In this document: piece by piece, positions 60,137-64,000 of the stretch
Layout: each line of letters starts with the position of its first letter
Position numbering within the stretch: the stretch's first letter is position 1
Assembly: GCF_016405855.1 (NCBI RefSeq)
Contig: NZ_JAEFCA010000003.1
Coordinates: 492,253-556,252 of the forward strand
DNA from: Flavobacterium sp. IB48
GTDB lineage: Bacteria > Bacteroidota > Bacteroidia > Flavobacteriales > Flavobacteriaceae
Direction of reading: 5' to 3'
Length of the DNA stretch: 64,000 nt
Made by a program: the position numbers and the translations under genes
The notes under the pieces: model-generated
What the model saw: the letters and a program-made list of their open reading frames with translations, nothing else
Told to the model about the DNA's origin: nothing
The model's database searches: none

Positions 60137-62014
60137 TTATTTAACATAAAAAATATTGTTTTCTGGAGTTGCATCCATGAAAATTCCTCCATCAAGTTCT
60201 ATTTTTTCTATTTTTTTTGTGCTTTTCAAAACTATCTTCGCTATTTTCTCATTTTTTTCCCAAATAGCGGGTGTTTGATGTACAATTGCTTTCGATTTAT
60301 CTGCATAAGTAATTACAACATCAAACGGAATTGCAAAGCCTCCAATATTTTCTACTGTTATAGTTTTCTTATCGGCAGAAAGGCCCTTTACTGCAATATC
60401 TAAATAATTGTTTGTAAAGAACCAATTATTGAAAAACCAATTTAAATTCTTTCCTGTTGCTGTATTAAATGAATTAAAGTAATCCCAAGGAATTGGATGT
60501 TTCCCGTTCCAAGTATCCATATAAAAATGAAGTGCTTTTTTAAACATATCATCTCCCAACATATCTTTCAAAGCTAAGTAAGATAGAGAAGCTTTACCAT
60601 AAGAATTATTTCCATAACCAGCTCCAGAAACCTGAGTTGACATTGTTATAATAGGCTGATCTTGCTCTGCAGAACGATCCTTAATATAACTTTTTACTCT
60701 AAAATCTTGGTAAAATTTATCTGCTGCTTCTTTTCCATGCTCAGCAATTCCAATTAAATACTCAAAAGTTGTTGCCCAACCTTCATCCATAAATGCATAA
60801 CGAGTTTCGTTAATTCCCATATAAAATGGAAAATAGGTATGAGCTACTTCATGGTCTTGAACTAATTGTGCAAAAACAGGATCATCCATCTGAGAATCAT
60901 TACACATCATAGGATATTCCATATCTGCGAAACCTTGAAAAGCTGTCATTTTAGAAAACGGATACGGAACGCCTGGCCAATTGTTAGAAAACCAGTCTAA
61001 AGCATATTGGTTATTTTTTACTGAGTTTACAAAATCAGTTCCTTTAACATTATAGGCTGCCTGAATACTTGCACGACGATTTGTTTTCTTATCTACTACA
61101 ACACTGCTAGCATCCCATAAATAGTGATCGCTTAAACCAAAGCAAACGTCAGAGATGTTTTTCGCTTCAAATTTCCAGATATTCCAATCGTATTGTTTCG
61201 TTACAACTCCGCTTTTCATTTCTTGCTCATTAGCTATATGCAAAATTTCATCTGTTGTGTATGATTTTTTTAAGCGTGAAGCAAATTCAGGTTGTAAAAC
61301 CTCATCTGGATTTAACAAATCTCCTGTTGCATACACCACATAATTTTTAGGTGCTTTTACAGAAAAAATATAATCGTTGAAATCATTGTAAAATTCTTGA
61401 CGGTCTGTATGCGCTAATCTATCCCATCCGTTATAATCATCAAAAACAGAAACGCGAGGATAACTGTAGGCTACAAAAAATGTTGTTTCGTCAATCTGCC
61501 CTTCTCTACCACTTTCTTTAGACAAAGGATAATTCCACTGAATATTAATAATTGTTTTTGAATTTGGTAAAATTGGTTTTTGCAATTTCACATTTCCAAC
61601 AGTTCCCCAATTTTTAGCGTCTTCTTTGTAAACTTCATTTTCAATTTTTAATGAAGTGATCGTTAATCCATCGCTTAAAAAATCGTTGCTTACTTCACCA
61701 CCTCTTGGAGAAGAAGGTTTATGCAGATTATTTACAAAACGGATCACTAAGTTTCTTAAAGTATCCTTGCTATTGTTTTCGTAAATAATACTTTCAGTCC
61801 CGCTGACTAATCTTGTTTTTGGATCAACTGAAATTTCCATATTATATTTTCCACGGTTCTGCCAATAGTTTGCACCAGGTTTTCCATCTTTAGAACGTGT
61901 GCCGTTCTCATAAGCTTTTTTCATGTTTCTAGGCATATAAAGCTCTTGTGCAAAGCTATTTTGGGCAAAAAAAACAAATGCTATTAATGCAAACTGCAAA
62001 AATTTCTTTTTCAT
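60137..62014 (-). CDS. M1-family zinc metallopeptidase
   Basis: A 625-residue secreted peptidase. After a signal peptide (about 1-22, ending SFAQE) comes the N-terminal beta domain and the catalytic domain with the zinc motif HEVAH (H388, E389, H392) and the third ligand in MDEGWATTFE near residue 411. The usual HEXXH-(X)18-E spacing holds. The C-terminal helical domain includes NWFFNNWFFTNNYLDIAV, and a beta tail follows. The canonical GAMEN exopeptidase motif appears as GFADMEYPMM. It probably trims peptides in the periplasm or outside the cell. Single gene. Confidence 0.9.
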   Translation of the reverse strand: MKKKFLQFALIAFVFFAQNSFAQELYMPRNMKKAYENGTRSKDGKPGANYWQNRGKYNMEISVDPKTRLVSGTESIIYENNSKDTLRNLVIRFVNNLHKPSSPRGGEVSNDFLSDGLTITSLKIENEVYKEDAKNWGTVGNVKLQKPILPNSKTIINIQWNYPLSKESGREGQIDETTFFVAYSYPRVSVFDDYNGWDRLAHTDRQEFYNDFNDYIFSVKAPKNYVVYATGDLLNPDEVLQPEFASRLKKSYTTDEILHIANEQEMKSGVVTKQYDWNIWKFEAKNISDVCFGLSDHYLWDASSVVVDKKTNRRASIQAAYNVKGTDFVNSVKNNQYALDWFSNNWPGVPYPFSKMTAFQGFADMEYPMMCNDSQMDDPVFAQLVQDHEVAHTYFPFYMGINETRYAFMDEGWATTFEYLIGIAEHGKEAADKFYQDFRVKSYIKDRSAEQDQPIITMSTQVSGAGYGNNSYGKASLSYLALKDMLGDDMFKKALHFYMDTWNGKHPIPWDYFNSFNTATGKNLNWFFNNWFFTNNYLDIAVKGLSADKKTITVENIGGFAIPFDVVITYADKSKAIVHQTPAIWEKNEKIAKIVLKSTKKIEKIELDGGIFMDATPENNIFYVK

Positions 62015-62353
62015 AAGTGACTTTTGAATCTTTAAATTATTTCTTTTATAAGACTGCTGTTTTAAAACAATGTTACAAATTTAATTATTAATTGTGAATG
62101 GTGAATTGTAAGTTGTGAATTGTAAATGGTGAAATGTGAGATATAGAAAAACTTCATTTTATATTTTACATCAAACTTTTACAAAAAAAACTAAAATCTT
62201 AAAAACTTAGAATCCTTAAAAGAAAAAAAACTTAGAATCTTAGCGTCTTAGATCCTTAGAATCTCTAAAAAAAACCTTAGCCACTTTAAAAGAAAAACCG
62301 TCTATCACCAAAGGCAACAGACGGCATCTACAATTAATATATAACCTTGATGG
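62015..62353. repeat. 339-bp gap with two families of short tandem repeats
   Basis: At 62089-62140 a unit close to GTGAATTGTAAATG recurs about four times with small changes. At 62191-62283 the word CTTAGAATC and variants (CTTAGCGTC, CTTAGATCC) recur about six times. Both are imperfect and of the kind scattered between genes in flavobacteria. No gene is seen. A terminator for the next gene follows at 62290. Confidence 0.65.
62290..62324 (-). terminator. intrinsic terminator after the aldehyde dehydrogenase gene
   Basis: On the minus strand CCGTCT and AGACGG (62298-62324) pair around a 15-nt loop and are followed by five T, C and four T. Confidence 0.75.
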
Positions 62354-63934
62354 CTACAAAATATAATCGGTATTAATAAAATTCGATTCTTTGCTGTTAA
62401 GCAATTCCTGCAGAATCTCATTATTATAATCGATATCTTTTGAAGCTACAAACGTACGAATTGAGAAAGAACGCAAAGCATCTGGAATACTCAAAGTTCC
62501 TACTGCAGAATCTTTTCTTCCTGTGAAAGGGAAAGCATCTGGCCCTCTTTGGCAAGAACTGTTGAGGTTTACTCTACAAACTAAATTAACCAAAGCATCA
62601 ATTAGCGGTGCAAGCGTTTTAATATCTTTACCAAACAAACTTACTTGCTGTCCGTAATTTGATTCTGCCATATCTTTTAAAGGTTCTTTAATATCTTTAA
62701 ACGAAAGTACAGGAACAACTGGTCCGAACTGCTCTTCGTGATACACGCGCATTTCTTTATTTACTGGATATAAAACTGCTGGAAAAATATAATTATCAGT
62801 ATGTTTTCCTCCTTTTTCATTAATCACTTTAGCTCCTTTGTGAAGAGCATCATCAATTAATCCTTGAATATATTTTGGTTTATCTGTTTCTGGAAGTGGC
62901 GTTAATGAAACTCCTTTTTCCCACGGATTTCCGAAAAGTAAACTGTCTACTTTTTCAGCAAAACGTTTGTTGAATTCTTCCGAAATTGATTCGTGAACAT
63001 ACAACACTTTTAAAGCCGTACAACGCTGTCCGTTAAAAGATAAACTTCCTGTGATACATTCTTGAATAGCCAAATCTAAATCGGCATCTGGAAGAATAAT
63101 CGCTGGATTTTTAGCTTCTAAACCTAAGATTAAACGCAATCTATTTTTGTTTGGATGCTGATCTTGTAAAGCAATCGCCGATTTACTGTTTCCAATTAAT
63201 GCTAAAACATCAATTTTTCCAGATTTCATAATCGGAGAAGCCACTTCACGCCCTCTACCATAAACAATATTGATTACACCTTTTGGAAAACTGCTTCTGA
63301 AAGCCTCTAACAATGGCGAGATACATAAAACACCATGTTTAGCAGGCTTGAAGATTACTGTATTTCCCATAATCAAAGCTGGAATAAGCAATGAGAAAGT
63401 TTCATTTAAAGGATAATTATATGGTCCAAGACATAAAACCACTCCAAGAGGCCCACGGCGAATCATAGCATTTACGCCTTGCACTTTTTCAAAATGCGAA
63501 CTGCGTCCGTTTAATTCTTTATAACTCGCAATAGTATCGTAAATATATTCTACTGTTCTGTCGAATTCTTTTTGTGAATCTCCAAGGTTTTTTCCAATTT
63601 CCCACATCAAAAGTTTTACTACTTCTTCGCGGGTTTCTTTCATTTGCTTCACAAATTTTTCCATGCATTTAATACGATCCACTACTTTCATAGTTGGCCA
63701 TAAACCTTGCCCCATATCGTATGCATTGGTGGCAGCTTCGACAACTTCTGCTGCTTCTTTTTCTCCCATAAAAGGAATAGATCCTAATAAAGTAGGCGAA
63801 TACTTTTCAGTTGAAGAAATAGTAGAAAACACAGGTGTGGTTTGCCCTGTCCATTGTTTCAATTCTCCATTTACAAGATAAGTATCTTGATTTATCAAAC
63901 TTTTAATCTGATATTCTTCTGGTATAAAACTCAT
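62354..63934 (-). CDS. gapN: NADP-dependent glyceraldehyde-3-phosphate dehydrogenase-like aldehyde dehydrogenase
   Basis: A 526-residue aldehyde dehydrogenase. The nucleophile is C305 in NGQRCTALK, the general base Glu is in [10 protein letters not shown], and the cofactor region is LGPYNYPLN with FKPAKHG. Length and the segment [12 protein letters not shown] near the C-terminus match the non-phosphorylating GapN group, which oxidises glyceraldehyde-3-phosphate to 3-phosphoglycerate with NADP. It would give NADPH and bypass one ATP-yielding step of glycolysis. Other aldehyde dehydrogenases remain possible. The gene is preceded by a terminator of the gene beyond the window edge. Confidence 0.85.
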   Translation of the reverse strand: MSFIPEEYQIKSLINQDTYLVNGELKQWTGQTTPVFSTISSTEKYSPTLLGSIPFMGEKEAAEVVEAATNAYDMGQGLWPTMKVVDRIKCMEKFVKQMKETREEVVKLLMWEIGKNLGDSQKEFDRTVEYIYDTIASYKELNGRSSHFEKVQGVNAMIRRGPLGVVLCLGPYNYPLNETFSLLIPALIMGNTVIFKPAKHGVLCISPLLEAFRSSFPKGVINIVYGRGREVASPIMKSGKIDVLALIGNSKSAIALQDQHPNKNRLRLILGLEAKNPAIILPDADLDLAIQECITGSLSFNGQRCTALKVLYVHESISEEFNKRFAEKVDSLLFGNPWEKGVSLTPLPETDKPKYIQGLIDDALHKGAKVINEKGGKHTDNYIFPAVLYPVNKEMRVYHEEQFGPVVPVLSFKDIKEPLKDMAESNYGQQVSLFGKDIKTLAPLIDALVNLVCRVNLNSSCQRGPDAFPFTGRKDSAVGTLSIPDALRSFSIRTFVASKDIDYNNEILQELLNSKESNFINTDYIL

Positions 63935-63970
63935 AATTTGGTTATTTAATGGTCTGGTAATTCATTTTCA

Positions 63971-64000
63971 AAAGAAAAAAGAGGCTTTTTTAGTGCCTCT
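63971..64000 (-). terminator. terminator of a gene beyond the right edge
   Basis: On the minus strand AGAGGC and GCCTCT (63980-64000) form a 6-bp stem around a 9-nt loop, followed by six T. The stem may extend past the window edge. Confidence 0.7.

Noticed and set aside
1..64000. CRISPR arrays, tRNA and rRNA genes
   Set aside because: No regular repeat-spacer array, cloverleaf-like sequence or rRNA core sequence was recognised on reading the window.

Overview
The window reads as chromosomal DNA of a Flavobacterium-like member of the Bacteroidota. The evidence is AT-rich sequence, a SusC/SusD pair, a type IX secretion sorting domain, several families typical of flavobacteria (DUF2490, DUF4236, DUF2024), TPR-type sensor kinases, and promoters with the Bacteroidota -7 box TAnnTTTG. 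No rRNA, tRNA, CRISPR array, transposase or prophage gene was seen.

Bases 1-17182 (minus strand) are a sialic-acid utilisation locus. In transcription order it holds a ROK-family repressor, SusC and SusD, N-acetylneuraminate lyase (NanA), a kelch mutarotase (NanM-like), an MFS transporter, a two-domain sialate O-acetylesterase, an N-acylglucosamine 2-epimerase, a secreted sialidase with two LamG-like domains, and the start of nagA, cut by the window edge. Together they would de-acetylate and release sialic acid, import it, cleave it to ManNAc plus pyruvate, epimerise to GlcNAc and feed GlcNAc-6-phosphate to NagA.

Bases 17328-34453 hold a DUF2490 protein, a TolC/HlyD/ABC export operon whose ATPase has unusual motifs, a group around pyridoxal phosphate (MocR regulator, YggS) with a DUF2024 protein, an AAA ATPase, a membrane glycosyltransferase, and a CheY-like regulator beside a 1339-residue multi-PAS kinase.

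Bases 34540-50183 are the most unusual part. A module occurs twice, about 11 kb apart: a divergent membrane protein, about 10-bp-phased repeats, a promoter, a leader of about 230 nt that can fold into a pseudoknot with compensatory changes between copies, a roughly 60-residue proline-tailed lipoprotein, an intrinsic-terminator-like hairpin whose loop contains the next start codon, and a TPR sensor kinase. Only the first copy has a response regulator. Downstream of that regulator, a 14-bp palindrome lies exactly 22 bp upstream of the -7 box at two operons; a third copy with the same spacing occurs near 60.0 kb. These are candidate targets of the regulator. The first target operon encodes a DUF4236 protein, an Excalibur lipoprotein, a TerB-like protein, a four-helix membrane protein and a VWA-like lipoprotein.

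Bases 50255-64000 hold a HAD nucleotidase and a divergent DeoR regulator with three sites spaced exactly 20 bp apart, an RND efflux operon, a GNAT acetyltransferase, an outer-membrane beta-barrel protein, a TPR protein under the third palindrome, an M1 peptidase, and an NADP-dependent glyceraldehyde-3-phosphate dehydrogenase-like enzyme. All functional statements come from reading the sequence; no database search was run.
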